A stretch of 29,111 nucleotides of DNA, from positions 1-29,111 of the forward strand of contig JBKJML010000054.1 of the NCBI GenBank assembly GCA_046596415.1, given 5' to 3'. Below are positions 6,782 through 14,104 of this stretch, in pieces. The notes beneath the pieces are model-generated. The model was not told where the DNA came from, searched no databases, and saw only the letters and a program-made list of their open reading frames with translations. A program made the translations under genes and the position numbers. The stretch's first letter is position 1, and every line of letters begins with the position of its first letter. This DNA comes from JBKJML01 sp046596415. Lineage in GTDB: Bacteria > Actinomycetota > Thermoleophilia > Gaiellales > Gaiellaceae.

Positions 6782-8157
6782 TTCAGCAGCTTCGGGATCG
6801 CGAACGACCGTGCACCGGGGATGACCGCAGCCGCGTCGGCACCGAGCCACTGGTCGAGGATGCCGCTGTACACGGCGCGGAAGTCGGAGGTGGCGAGCAG
6901 ATTCCCGTCGTTGTCGAGCCGCGCGAGGCCGGGGAACTCGCCGATCATCGTCCCCCGCACGCGCGAACCGATCAGGAAGCCTGCTCCGGCGGCCCCGTGG
7001 TCGGTGCCGTTCGAGCCGTTCTCCTTCGCGCGGCGGCCGAACTCCGACCACACATGCACGAGCACCCGGTCGGCGAGACCCCGCGCCTCGAGGTCGCGCT
7101 GGAACGCGAGCAGGGAGGAGGCGGTGATCGCCAGCGCGTCGGAGAGCGCCTGCGGCTGGTCGGAGTGGGTGTCGTACATGCCGGGCGCCTCGAGCGCGAC
7201 ACACCGAAGCGGCAGCCCGGCGGCGATCATCGCTGCGAGCCCCGCGAGTTGCTCCGGGAAGTCCTCTTCGCTCTTCGGATAGGCAACCGGGCTGGTGTAG
7301 GCGGGCTTGTCGTCGGAGCCCGCGAACGGCAGCAACTGATCGCGCAGCCGGGAGGCCTGGAGGGTGACGTTCGAGGCGGCCGCGAGCGCAGGGTCGCCGC
7401 CGCTTCCCACCTTGCCGAGCTCGGCGACCGCGGCCAGCAGCCGCTGCTCGACCTCGCCCCAGACGCGGTGAGTGCCGAAGCCGTAGTTGCCAGGGCCGTC
7501 GATCGCGGCGACCGGCACGCGCGCCGTGGCGAGCGCGGGCAGCAGGCGGCCCGAGAGCGAGAGCCCCTGGAGCGGGTTGTCACCCGTGCCGACGCGGTCG
7601 AGGTAACGGCCGAGCCAACCGGTCCGGAGGCTCGCGTTCGTCGCTCCGACCTCCCAGAAGTGGCGCGAGGTGAAGTGGGACTGGTCGGGATCGGTGTAGC
7701 CGACAGCGGGCAGGACGCTCACCTTGCCCTCGGCGTGCAGCGTCGCGAGCGGCGCGAGCGAGGGGTGCCAGCGGAGGCGGTCGTCCTCCGCGAACGGGAT
7801 GCCGCCGGCGAGCGCGAGCTTCGGCCGCAACCGCCGGTAGAGCGGGTCGCCCGCCGGGAAGAGCAGCGAGAGCGAGTCGGCGCCGCCCTCGAGGAAGACG
7901 GACACGAGGATCGGCGCGCCGGCCGCCGCCGCCGCGGCCGCCTCGATGCCCTCCTCGAAGTACGGCAACCGGACGTTCGCGGCCCCGTAGACCGCGAGCG
8001 CGAGCCCGCCGCTACGGGTCAGGAACGAGCGGCGTGAGAGCCCGGTGCCGGCCGGCAGCGGCATGCCGGGCTCGATCGAGGGCAGGCCGCGGCCCGCCTC
8101 TGCGGCGGCACGGCGCAGCAGGTCGGCGCGGGAGTGCTCGTCGCAGCAGCGCGCCAT
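6778..8157 (-). CDS. DUF1501 secreted protein with Tat signal
   Basis: A 459-residue protein. A twin-arginine signal, SRRSFLTRSGGLALAVYGAA, is at 41-60. A body of the DUF1501 family follows, related to alkaline-phosphatase/sulfatase folds: VSVFLEGGADSLSLLFP near the start, HSDQPQALSDALAITASSLLAF and VHVWSEFGRRAKENGSNGTDHG in the second half. The Ser/Asp/His-rich motifs suggest a metal site. ATG 8157 overlaps the stop of the DUF1800 gene by one base (TGATG). DUF1800-DUF1501 pairs recur widely in bacteria as exported partners; their biochemical role is unsettled. Confidence 0.88.
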   Translation of the reverse strand: MARCCDEHSRADLLRRAAAEAGRGLPSIEPGMPLPAGTGLSRRSFLTRSGGLALAVYGAANVRLPYFEEGIEAAAAAAAGAPILVSVFLEGGADSLSLLFPAGDPLYRRLRPKLALAGGIPFAEDDRLRWHPSLAPLATLHAEGKVSVLPAVGYTDPDQSHFTSRHFWEVGATNASLRTGWLGRYLDRVGTGDNPLQGLSLSGRLLPALATARVPVAAIDGPGNYGFGTHRVWGEVEQRLLAAVAELGKVGSGGDPALAAASNVTLQASRLRDQLLPFAGSDDKPAYTSPVAYPKSEEDFPEQLAGLAAMIAAGLPLRCVALEAPGMYDTHSDQPQALSDALAITASSLLAFQRDLEARGLADRVLVHVWSEFGRRAKENGSNGTDHGAAGAGFLIGSRVRGTMIGEFPGLARLDNDGNLLATSDFRAVYSGILDQWLGADAAAVIPGARSFAIPKLLK

Positions 8158-9518
8158 CAGGAGGTCTGGAGGTCGGGGGACACGGCGACGAGCTGGCGAA
8201 TCGCGTTCGCGATCATCGGGGGGTACGCGGTGCGCTTCCAGTTCTGTTTCGCGTCGGAAAGCGAAGCCTGGGCGAACGCGACGAGCACCGCATGGGTCGC
8301 AGGCCGCACCGTGGGCTGGCCCCAGAAAGCGAGCGCCTGGTCGACGAGTGCGGCTGCGTCGAACGGAGCCGCCGACTTCTCGGAGAGCGCAAGCGGGCGG
8401 GCGACGTAGCTCGCGGTCAGCCAGCGGCCGCGGAAGGTGGCCGTGTCGAGCCAACGGGAGTCGTCCCAACCGGCGACGTTCGGCGGGTAGAAGAGCTGCT
8501 GGCCGGCGAGCGACGAGAGCCACGACCAGGCAGTCGTGTCGATCGAGCGGCCCGCTCCACGCAGGAGCCCCGCCATGTACACGGTGGGCGGGTTCACCAT
8601 CCGAGGGCCGTCGTAGAGCGCCGAGTGGCGCAGGATCGCCTCGAGGACAGGCCGAACCTGGTAGCCGCTCGACACATAGAGCTTCTCGAGCTCCCGCTGC
8701 GTGGCGGCCGGCGGATCCGCCGGCACGAAGTAGCCCCAGAGCTTGCGGACGAAAAACGACTTGTGGCTCGGGTTCTCAAGGCAGAGGCGGCAGGCGTCGC
8801 GCCAGGCAAAACGACCCGTCTTGCCGAAGATCCGCTTCACGTCGTCGTCGTGGCGGCCGGCCTCGAAGCGGAAGTTCGTCGGGCCTGTGTTGCGGGCCCA
8901 GTCGTTCTCGAAGCCGGTGAGGGCGCGCGCCTGCTCGCGCACGTCGCGCTCGCCGTAACCGCGCCCGGCGCCGAGTGTGAAGAGCTCCATCAACTCGCGC
9001 GCGTAGTTCTCGTTCGGCGACCGCTTCGAATTCTGGGTGCCGTTGAGCCAGAGCAGCATCGCCGGGTCGCTCGTGACGTCCTCGACGAGCGTCGCGAACG
9101 AGCCGAGCGAGCGCGTCCGCAGGAGCTGGTTCTGCTTCAGCATCAGCTTCTGCGACCCGACGCCCGCGTTCGAGGTTGCGAACCAGTCGTGCCAGACGAG
9201 CGTCATCCGCTCGACGAGCGGCCTGCTCGTCCGCACCATCCGGTCGAGCCACCACACCTGGTCGTGCCCCCAGGCGTCGCCCGGCGCGAGCGGCCGGCCC
9301 TTCTCATCCTTCGGCGCCGGGCCGACGAAGCTCTCACGGCCCGGGCGGGTGAGCGACAGTACGGCGGCGTCGAGACCCTTCGCCGCGAGCGCGGCTGCCT
9401 CGCCCGGGCGCGGGCCGAAACCGGCCCGCCACAGCAGGCGCTCGGCCTGCTCCTTCCCGAACGCGCCCTTGTAGGTGGAGATCTTCGCGCTACTCACGAC
9501 GTGATGAGTGTCGCCCAC
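8157..9518 (-). CDS. DUF1800 family protein
   Basis: A 453-residue protein with the family hallmark NENYARELMELFTLG at 169-183, plus ERMTLVWHDWFATS near 103-116, ENPSHKSFFVRKLW, and NPPTVYMAGLLR and FYPPNVAGW in the C-terminal half. It is the first gene of a three-gene operon with DUF1501 and a cupredoxin, joined by one- and four-base overlaps. The function of DUF1800 is not established; the usual partner DUF1501 is present. GTG 9518 is the longest start. There is no good Shine-Dalgarno, and a GTG seven codons inside is possible. No signal peptide is seen at the N-terminus, so export might depend on the Tat partner, which is an inference. Confidence 0.85.
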   Translation of the reverse strand: MGDTHHVVSSAKISTYKGAFGKEQAERLLWRAGFGPRPGEAAALAAKGLDAAVLSLTRPGRESFVGPAPKDEKGRPLAPGDAWGHDQVWWLDRMVRTSRPLVERMTLVWHDWFATSNAGVGSQKLMLKQNQLLRTRSLGSFATLVEDVTSDPAMLLWLNGTQNSKRSPNENYARELMELFTLGAGRGYGERDVREQARALTGFENDWARNTGPTNFRFEAGRHDDDVKRIFGKTGRFAWRDACRLCLENPSHKSFFVRKLWGYFVPADPPAATQRELEKLYVSSGYQVRPVLEAILRHSALYDGPRMVNPPTVYMAGLLRGAGRSIDTTAWSWLSSLAGQQLFYPPNVAGWDDSRWLDTATFRGRWLTASYVARPLALSEKSAAPFDAAALVDQALAFWGQPTVRPATHAVLVAFAQASLSDAKQNWKRTAYPPMIANAIRQLVAVSPDLQTS

Positions 9519-9543
9519 GCCAACCCGGATTTGTAGGCCGGAA

Positions 9544-9572
9544 ATTGTAAATTTGTGCTGGCACCTCTGAAC
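9544..9572 (-). promoter_or_regulatory. Candidate promoter of the DUF1800-DUF1501-cupredoxin operon
   Basis: On the minus strand TTCAGA (about 9566-9571) and TACAAT (9544-9549) are about 16 bp apart, predicting a start near 9537 and a short untranslated leader before GTG 9518. The -10 lies inside an AT-rich 5-bp inverted repeat, AAATT (9542-9546) and AATTT (9550-9554), unusual in this GC-rich DNA and possibly an operator. Confidence 0.4.
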
Positions 9573-9612
9573 AGGAGACGCCCACCGCGCCCCTGTTGGG
9601 GCCCTCTGCTGC

Positions 9613-9729
9613 TCAGTCGGCCCCGGGCACGTCGTCGGCGCCCGGTTCGTTCTCCTCCGGGTCCGGTACGGGTGAGCCCTCGACCTCGTCGTTTCGGTCG
9701 TCGTCGCGTGGATGATCGTCGTCTGTCAT
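9613..9729 (-). CDS. Very small acidic protein (38 aa), tentative
   Basis: ATG 9729 to TGA 9613. The product is nearly all Asp, Glu, Pro and Gly (MTDDDHPRDDDRNDE at the start, EENEPGADDVPGAD at the end). About 78% of codons end in G/C. It sits between the DUF1800 promoter and thrS, with no Shine-Dalgarno. A short GCCCC-TGTT-GGGGC hairpin (9589-9602) follows the stop. Similar tiny acidic peptides exist in Actinobacteria, but without homologues this could be chance. Confidence 0.3.
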   Translation of the reverse strand: MTDDDHPRDDDRNDEVEGSPVPDPEENEPGADDVPGAD

Positions 9730-9770
9730 GCAGGGCCGTGTTCCCCGACTGCGCTGCGCTAATCCGCTAG

Positions 9771-9783
9771 TAAGGTCTCGACC
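9771..9783 (+). promoter_or_regulatory. Candidate leaderless -10 box for thrS
   Basis: TAAGGT at 9771-9776, seven bases, then ATG 9784. No Shine-Dalgarno and no T-box-like leader is present, so thrS mRNA probably begins at its start codon. Confidence 0.5.
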
Positions 9784-11685
9784 ATGAAGGTCGTCCTTCC
9801 CGACGGGAAAGAGCTCGAGCTTGCCGACGGCGCCAGCGGGCTCGACGCCGCGCGCGCGATCGGCCCGAAGCTGGCCGAGCAGGCGGTGCTCGTCCGCGCG
9901 GACGGCGCCGTCCAGGACGTGCGCCTGCCGCTTCAGGACGGGGCCGAGATCCGATTCTTGACCACGCGCGACAAGGCCGACCCCGACGCGCTCTCCGTCC
10001 TGCGCCACTCGGCCGCGCACCTGCTCGCCGAGGCGGTGCGCCGCCTTTACCCGGGCGTGAAAGTAGCGATCGGACCACCGATCGAGAACGGCTTCTACTA
10101 CGACTTCGAGTTCCCGGAGCCGATCCGCGAGGAGGAGCTCGAGCGGATCGAGGCCGAGGTGCGACGCGAGATCGAGGAGGGCCGCACCTGGTCGCGCGAG
10201 GAGATCTCAGCCGACGAGGCGCGCGAGCGCTTCAGCGCCGAAGGCGAGCCGTACAAGGTCGAGCTCGTCGATACCGCCGAAGGGCAGATCTCGCTCTACA
10301 CGCAAGGCGCTTTCACGGATCTCTGCCGCGGCCCGCACCTTCAGGACGCAAGCCCGATCATGGCATTCAAGCTGACCTCGCTCGCCGGCGCGTACTGGCG
10401 CGGCGACGAAAAGAACACCCAGCTGACCCGGATCTACGGCACCGCCTTCTACTCACAGGCCGACCTCGACGCCCATCTCGAGCGGCTGGAGCTCGCGAAG
10501 GCGCGCGACCACCGCAAGCTCGGCCGCGAGCTCGACCTCTTCCACCTCTCCGACGAGTCGCCCGGCTCACCGTTCTGGCACCCCAAGGGGATGGTGCTCT
10601 GGAACGAGGTCGAGGACCTGCGCCGCCGCGAGAACCGCCGCCGCGGCTACGACGAGGTGAAGACACCGCTCCTCTACGACGTCGAGGTCTACAAGACGTC
10701 GGGCCACTACGAGAACTACGCCGACAACATGTTCTTCATCCCGCAGGAGGATCGGACGTTCGCGCTCAAGCCGATGAACTGCCCGGGCCACATGCTCCTG
10801 TTCGGAAGCCGGCTGCGCAGCTACAAGGAGCTGCCGATCCGCTTCGCCGAGTCCTCGACGCTCCACCGCGACGAGCTCGCCGGCACGCTCCACGGCCTGC
10901 TGCGTGTCCGTCATATCACCCAGGACGACGCGCACGTCTTCTGCACCGAGGAGCAGATCCAGCCGGAGATCGACGCGATGATCGAGTTCGTCCGTGACCT
11001 CTACGCGCTCTTCGGCGTCACCCCGAACGCCGAGCTCTCGACCCGCCCCGAGCAGCGGCTCGGCACCGAGGAGCAGTGGGATCGCGCCGAGGGCGCGCTC
11101 GAGCAGGCGCTGAAGCGCCACGAGATCCCCTATGTCGTCAGCGCGGGCGAAGGAACCTTCTACGGCCCGAAGATCGACCTCCACATGACCGATGTGCTCG
11201 GCCGGAGCTGGCAGATGGGCACGATCCAGCTCGACTACCAGATGCCGGTGCGCTTCGACCTCACCTACATGGGGGCCGACAACGAGGAGCACCATCCCGT
11301 GGTGATCCACCGGGCCCTGCTCGGCTCGCTCGAACGCTTCATCGGGATCATCGTCGAGCACTACGGTGGCGCCTTTCCCTTCTGGCTCGCCCCGGTGCAG
11401 CTCCGCGTGATCGCCGTCTCCGAGCAGCACCGCGAAGCCGCCCGGGAGCTGGCGGGACGCGTCCGCGAGGCCGGCTTCAGGGTCGATCTCGACGAGCGCG
11501 ACGAGACGCTCGGCAAGCGAATTCGGGAGTCGGAGCTCGAGAAGATCCCCTACACGGTGGTCTACGGCGAGCGCGAGTCCGATACGTCGCTCGCGGTGCG
11601 CGAGCGGGGTGGGGGACAGTCGACGAAGAGCCTCGACGAGCTTCTGCTGGAGTTCGGCCGTGAGCTTGCTACGCTACGTACCTGA
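9784..11685 (+). CDS. thrS: Threonyl-tRNA synthetase
   Basis: A 633-residue class II synthetase that charges tRNA-Thr. In order: an N-terminal TGS domain (1-60), an editing domain with HSAAH (H75/H79) and the later Cys/His pair in DLCRGPH, then the catalytic core with MNCPGHM (zinc Cys and motif 2 region), an RVRHITQDDAH segment and GLLRV, and a C-terminal anticodon-binding domain (PVQLRVIAVSEQH onward). The length is standard for full-length bacterial ThrS. It heads the thrS-infC-rpmI-rplT-trmH row, but a leader with its own likely promoter and a terminator separates it from infC. Confidence 0.97.
   Translation: MKVVLPDGKELELADGASGLDAARAIGPKLAEQAVLVRADGAVQDVRLPLQDGAEIRFLTTRDKADPDALSVLRHSAAHLLAEAVRRLYPGVKVAIGPPIENGFYYDFEFPEPIREEELERIEAEVRREIEEGRTWSREEISADEARERFSAEGEPYKVELVDTAEGQISLYTQGAFTDLCRGPHLQDASPIMAFKLTSLAGAYWRGDEKNTQLTRIYGTAFYSQADLDAHLERLELAKARDHRKLGRELDLFHLSDESPGSPFWHPKGMVLWNEVEDLRRRENRRRGYDEVKTPLLYDVEVYKTSGHYENYADNMFFIPQEDRTFALKPMNCPGHMLLFGSRLRSYKELPIRFAESSTLHRDELAGTLHGLLRVRHITQDDAHVFCTEEQIQPEIDAMIEFVRDLYALFGVTPNAELSTRPEQRLGTEEQWDRAEGALEQALKRHEIPYVVSAGEGTFYGPKIDLHMTDVLGRSWQMGTIQLDYQMPVRFDLTYMGADNEEHHPVVIHRALLGSLERFIGIIVEHYGGAFPFWLAPVQLRVIAVSEQHREAARELAGRVREAGFRVDLDERDETLGKRIRESELEKIPYTVVYGERESDTSLAVRERGGGQSTKSLDELLLEFGRELATLRT
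11670..11682 (+). promoter_or_regulatory. Candidate promoter inside the thrS 3' end for the infC leader
   Basis: TACGCT at 11670-11675 preceded by TTGC, giving an extended TGn motif. It predicts a start near 11682, at the thrS stop, and therefore a 5' leader of about 145 nt before infC. No clear -35. Confidence 0.35.
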
Positions 11686-11827
11686 AAGCAGGAGCGGACC
11701 AAGCCCCTCACCTCCGGAGCCACGCGCTCATCGGAGGTTCAACCGAGTCGGTTGGAGTGAGAAATTGGCCGCTGCTTGCAGCGGTTTTGTCGTTCGATAG
11801 GAGGAAGAACAGCTTGGTGAAAGGCCT
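11683..11827 (+). promoter_or_regulatory. Structured infC leader, likely ribosomal-protein operon attenuator
   Basis: Three consecutive stems occur: ACCTCCG (11710-11716) with CGGAGGT (11732-11738); CAACCG (11740-11745) with CGGTTG (11749-11754); and an intrinsic terminator hairpin (11769-11784) with a T run. CTCCGGAG at 11712-11719 is self-complementary and could compete with the first stem. L20 or IF3 feedback on infC-rpmI-rplT leaders is known in other phyla; assigning it here is inference. Confidence 0.5.
11769..11790 (+). terminator. Intrinsic terminator/attenuator between thrS and infC
   Basis: CCGCTG-CTTG-CAGCGG hairpin (11769-11784) followed by TTTTGT. It lies inside the thrS-infC gap, 44 nt before infC, so it can end thrS transcripts or act as an attenuator for infC. 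Confidence 0.7.
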
Positions 11828-11831
11828 TTGA
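11814..11831 (+). other. Five-codon mini-ORF overlapping the infC start
   Basis: AGGAGG (11799-11804) is spaced nine bases from TTG 11814, which reads TTG GTG AAA GGC CTT TGA. Its stop (11829-11831) overlaps the only in-frame infC start, TTG 11828, as TTGA. This could couple infC translation by termination-reinitiation. It could also reflect a missing base in the T run, since one more T would fuse the two frames. Confidence 0.35.
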
Positions 11832-12550
11832 GACCGAGACGGCGTCCGGACGATCGGCGCGTACCGCAGCCGCAGGACAGGATCAACGAGAACATCCGCG
11901 TCCCGAATGTGCGGCTCGTTGACGAGGACGGCACGCAGATCGGCATCAAGTCCACCGAGGAGGCGCGTGAGTACGCCTACTCCAAGGGCCTCGACCTGGT
12001 CGAGGTGGCCGCGGGGGCGGATCCGCCCGTCTGCCGCGTCATGGACTACGGCAAATACCGCTACGAGCAGGAGCAGAAGGCCAAGCAGGCCAGAAAGCAC
12101 CAGCAGACAATCCTCGTCAAGGAGATCAAGTTCAGGCCAAAGATTGGCGTCCACGATTACGAGACCAAGAAGGGCCATGTCGTGCGCTTTCTCAACCAGC
12201 GCGCGAAGGTCAAGGTCACGATCATGTTCCGTGGGCGCGAGAACCAGCACCCCGAGCGCGGACGTGACCTACTGATGCGGCTCGCCGAAGATGTGAAGGA
12301 GCTCGGCACGATCGAGTCCCCTCCGCTCGTCGACGGGCGCAACATGGTGATGTTGCTCGGGCCAACGAAGAACGCGGGAGTAGTGAAGACACATGCCGAA
12401 GGTGAAGAGATCGAGCGGAGCGAAGAAGAAGTTCAAGGTGTCGGGGACCGGCAAGTTGATCCGCCGGCACGCGATGAAGAGCCACAATCTGGAGAGCAAG
12501 TCGCCGAAGCGGAAGCGGGGCTTCCGCAAGGATCAGCCGGTCGCTCCTAG
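11828..12550 (+). CDS. infC: Translation initiation factor IF-3 with C-terminal extension overlapping rpmI
   Basis: 240 residues. The IF3 N-domain begins at RINENIRVPNVRLVDEDG, a Lys-rich linker (EQEQKAKQARKHQQT) follows, and then the C-domain IKFRPKIGVHDYETKKGHVVRFL through GRNMVMLLGP. It binds 30S subunits and proofreads initiation. IF3 normally ends a few residues after this point. Here the frame continues for about 55 residues, nearly all overlapping rpmI by 158 nt; tandem TAG-TGA stops at 12381-12386 lie in another frame. The start is TTG 11828, the only start after an in-frame stop at 11798. IF3 genes often use rare start codons. Confidence 0.92.
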   Translation: MRPRRRPDDRRVPQPQDRINENIRVPNVRLVDEDGTQIGIKSTEEAREYAYSKGLDLVEVAAGADPPVCRVMDYGKYRYEQEQKAKQARKHQQTILVKEIKFRPKIGVHDYETKKGHVVRFLNQRAKVKVTIMFRGRENQHPERGRDLLMRLAEDVKELGTIESPPLVDGRNMVMLLGPTKNAGVVKTHAEGEEIERSEEEVQGVGDRQVDPPARDEEPQSGEQVAEAEAGLPQGSAGRS

Positions 12551-12590
12551 CGACGTCAAGGGCGTCAAGCGCCTGCTGGGGATGAGGTAG
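12393..12590 (+). CDS. rpmI: 50S ribosomal protein bL35
   Basis: 65 residues, MPKVKRSSGAKKKFKVSGTG at the start and GVKRLLGMR at the end: the standard length and pattern of bL35, a small basic 23S-binding protein. ATG 12393 lies inside the extended infC frame. A GGGAG at 12376-12380 is 12 bases upstream, so translational coupling to infC is likely. The frame differs from infC, so if infC really extends, positions 12393-12550 are coding in two frames. Confidence 0.96.
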   Translation: MPKVKRSSGAKKKFKVSGTGKLIRRHAMKSHNLESKSPKRKRGFRKDQPVAPSDVKGVKRLLGMR

Positions 12591-12594
12591 AGCC

Positions 12595-12966
12595 ATGCCG
12601 CGAGTCAAGCGATCCGTTCACGCGCGCAAGAAGCGCCGCAAGGTACTCGAGCAGGCGAAGGGGTACTGGGGCCTTAAAAGCCGCAGTTACCGCTACGCGA
12701 AGGAGCAAGTCGAGCACTCGCTCGTCTACGCCTATCGCGACCGTAAGGCGAAGAAGCGGACGTTCCGGCAGCTCTGGATCGTCCGGATCAACGCTGCGGC
12801 GCGCCTGAACGGGCTCTCGTACAACCAGTTCATCGCGGGCATCCACAAGGCCGGGATCGAGCTCGACCGCAAGGTTCTCGCCGATCTCGCCGTGAACGAC
12901 CCGCAGGCGTTCGCAGCCGTCGCCGAACAGGCGAAGGCCGCGCTCGAGACGACCAAGGCAGCCTGA
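12595..12966 (+). CDS. rplT: 50S ribosomal protein bL20
   Basis: 123 residues (MPRVKRSVHARKKRRKVLEQ..., then YRDRKAKKRTFRQLWIVRINAAAR and YNQFIAGIHKAGIELDRKVLADLA). It matches bL20, which binds 23S rRNA early in 50S assembly and often represses its own operon by binding the leader. It starts four bases after the rpmI stop with GAGG a few bases before ATG. The stem-rich leader before infC is the natural place for such feedback. Confidence 0.97.
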   Translation: MPRVKRSVHARKKRRKVLEQAKGYWGLKSRSYRYAKEQVEHSLVYAYRDRKAKKRTFRQLWIVRINAAARLNGLSYNQFIAGIHKAGIELDRKVLADLAVNDPQAFAAVAEQAKAALETTKAA

Positions 12967-13016
12967 GCGACCGGGGTCGGCGGGCAGACCATGCTCGCCG
13001 GCCCCTGGAGCGCCTC

Positions 13017-13691
13017 GTGATCTCGAGCGCCACGAACCCGACGCTGAAGCTCGTCCGCAAGCTGGCGCAGAAGCGCAAGCGCGACGAGCTCGGCCTCTTC
13101 GCGGTCGAGGGTGAGGATCTCGTTGCAGCAGCCGGGGCGGCCGGGATCGAGCCGGCGGAGCTCCTCGTTGCCGGCGAGACGGTCGAGGCGGAGTTGCTCG
13201 CGGGTGTCTCGACGCTCCCGCACCCGGCGCGGACGATCGGTATCTACCGGGTGGCCGATCTGCCGCAAGGCACCCGGGAGGTCACGCTCGCGCTCTGGCG
13301 GGTGACCGACCCGGGCAACGTCGGCACGCTGCTGCGCACCGCGGACGCCTTCGGCGCCGCCGTCGCGCTCTCGGCGGGCTCCGCCGACCCGCTCGGCCAG
13401 AAGGCGCTGCGGGCAAGCGCCGGCGCGATCTTCCGCGTGCCGCTCCTCACCTGGGACGATGCGCCCGGCCGGCGCATCGCCCTCGTCGCCCACGGCGGCG
13501 ACCCGATCGGCTCCGTTGACCTGACGGGCCCGATGAGCTTCGTGCTCGGCGCCGAGCGCGAGGGGCTGCCGCCGGAGGTGCTTACGTCGTGCGACGCGCA
13601 AGCGTGGATCCCGACCCCGGGTGCGGCGGAGTCGCTGAACGTCGCGGCCGCCGGCGCCGTCGCGCTCTACGAGCGCTCGCGGCGGGGCTGA
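13017..13691 (+). CDS. TrmH/SpoU-family RNA 2'-O-methyltransferase
   Basis: 224 residues from GTG 13017, with GGAG seven bases upstream and 50 bp after rplT. It has a short N-terminal substrate-binding domain (ISSATNPTLKLVRKLAQKRKR) and a SPOUT catalytic domain with its three motifs: DPGNVGTLLRTADAFG (about 98-113), FVLGAEREGLP (about 176-186) and ESLNVAAAGAVALYE (about 205-219). These form the knotted SAM site and methylate a ribose 2'-OH in rRNA or tRNA. Placement between rplT and pheS is common for this group, usually annotated as a 23S rRNA methyltransferase. The exact nucleotide cannot be read. Confidence 0.92.
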   Translation: MISSATNPTLKLVRKLAQKRKRDELGLFAVEGEDLVAAAGAAGIEPAELLVAGETVEAELLAGVSTLPHPARTIGIYRVADLPQGTREVTLALWRVTDPGNVGTLLRTADAFGAAVALSAGSADPLGQKALRASAGAIFRVPLLTWDDAPGRRIALVAHGGDPIGSVDLTGPMSFVLGAEREGLPPEVLTSCDAQAWIPTPGAAESLNVAAAGAVALYERSRRG

Positions 13692-13740
13692 GCGAGCGTT
13701 CCTCCGCGCTCGATCCGCTCCTTCCGCAGCCGAAGAACCA

Positions 13741-13771
13741 CCTAGTGGCTCAGAGCCACAAGGTGCATTTT
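13741..13771 (+). terminator. Hairpin repeat, copy 1 (terminator-like)
   Basis: CCTAGTGGCTC-A-GAGCCACAAGG (13741-13763), an 11-bp stem with one mismatch, then TTTT at 13768-13771. It follows the TrmH-type gene by 50 nt. Nineteen bases (13745-13763) are identical to copy 2 at 14109-14127. Confidence 0.6.
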
Positions 13772-13821
13772 GTGCGGGTGCCGTCGCGCTTGCGGCACAC
13801 CCTGTGGTGCACGATGAGGGG

Positions 13822-14100
13822 ATGAGCCGTGCCGCTCCTCGCTACGATGGGCGTCTCGTCGCCGCCCTTCGCCGCCTCGACGACCGCCGCGTGTCGATCG
13901 CGGAAACGTGCCGCCGCGTCGGTGCGCTCGCGGAGGAGCTCGGCGTGCCGCGCCCGAGCTATGTCCATCTCCGCCGGCTCGTCGTCGCCGAGCGCGAGCG
14001 AGAGGACGATCGGGCCGAGGTTCGGAACGGAATGAGCCGGGCGCTCTTCGCCGGCACGAGGATCCCCACCCCGCACGAGATCGAGTCGCACCGCCGGTAG
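13822..14100 (+). CDS. Small HTH-like hypothetical protein between two identical hairpins
   Basis: 92 residues from ATG 13822 (GTG 13804 would add six). It is basic, with ALRRLDDRRVSIAETCRRVGALAEELGVPRPSYVHLRRLV forming two or three helices of HTH appearance: a Ser-Ile-Ala-Glu turn, then 'aeelgvprpsY'. The C-terminal part has Arg/Glu runs. I know no named family. It is flanked by near-identical terminator-like hairpins at 13741 and 14105, and the second begins five bases after its stop. No Shine-Dalgarno has normal spacing and no -10 box sits seven bases upstream. It is likely a real gene because the protein is not low-complexity. Confidence 0.6.
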   Translation: MSRAAPRYDGRLVAALRRLDDRRVSIAETCRRVGALAEELGVPRPSYVHLRRLVVAEREREDDRAEVRNGMSRALFAGTRIPTPHEIESHRR

Positions 14101-14104
14101 AACA

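Noticed and set aside
6442..9536. Long plus-strand open frames (about 530 and 500 codons) opposite the DUF1501 and DUF1800 genes
   Set aside because: Antisense shadows of high-GC genes; the products are Arg/Gly/Ala-rich with no family motifs, while the minus strand encodes clear families.
9589..9602. GCCCC-TGTT-GGGGC hairpin as a terminator
   Set aside because: The stem is only 5 bp and no T run follows on either strand.
9613..9783. T-box or other tRNA-sensing leader before thrS
   Set aside because: No specifier stem, T-box sequence or T-run terminator; the -10 box lies seven bases from the start, leaving no leader.
11814..11831. CTT-TGA as an RF2-like programmed +1 frameshift site
   Set aside because: A +1 shift would enter the third frame, not that of infC; only a -1 shift, a reinitiation or a missing base would reach IF3.
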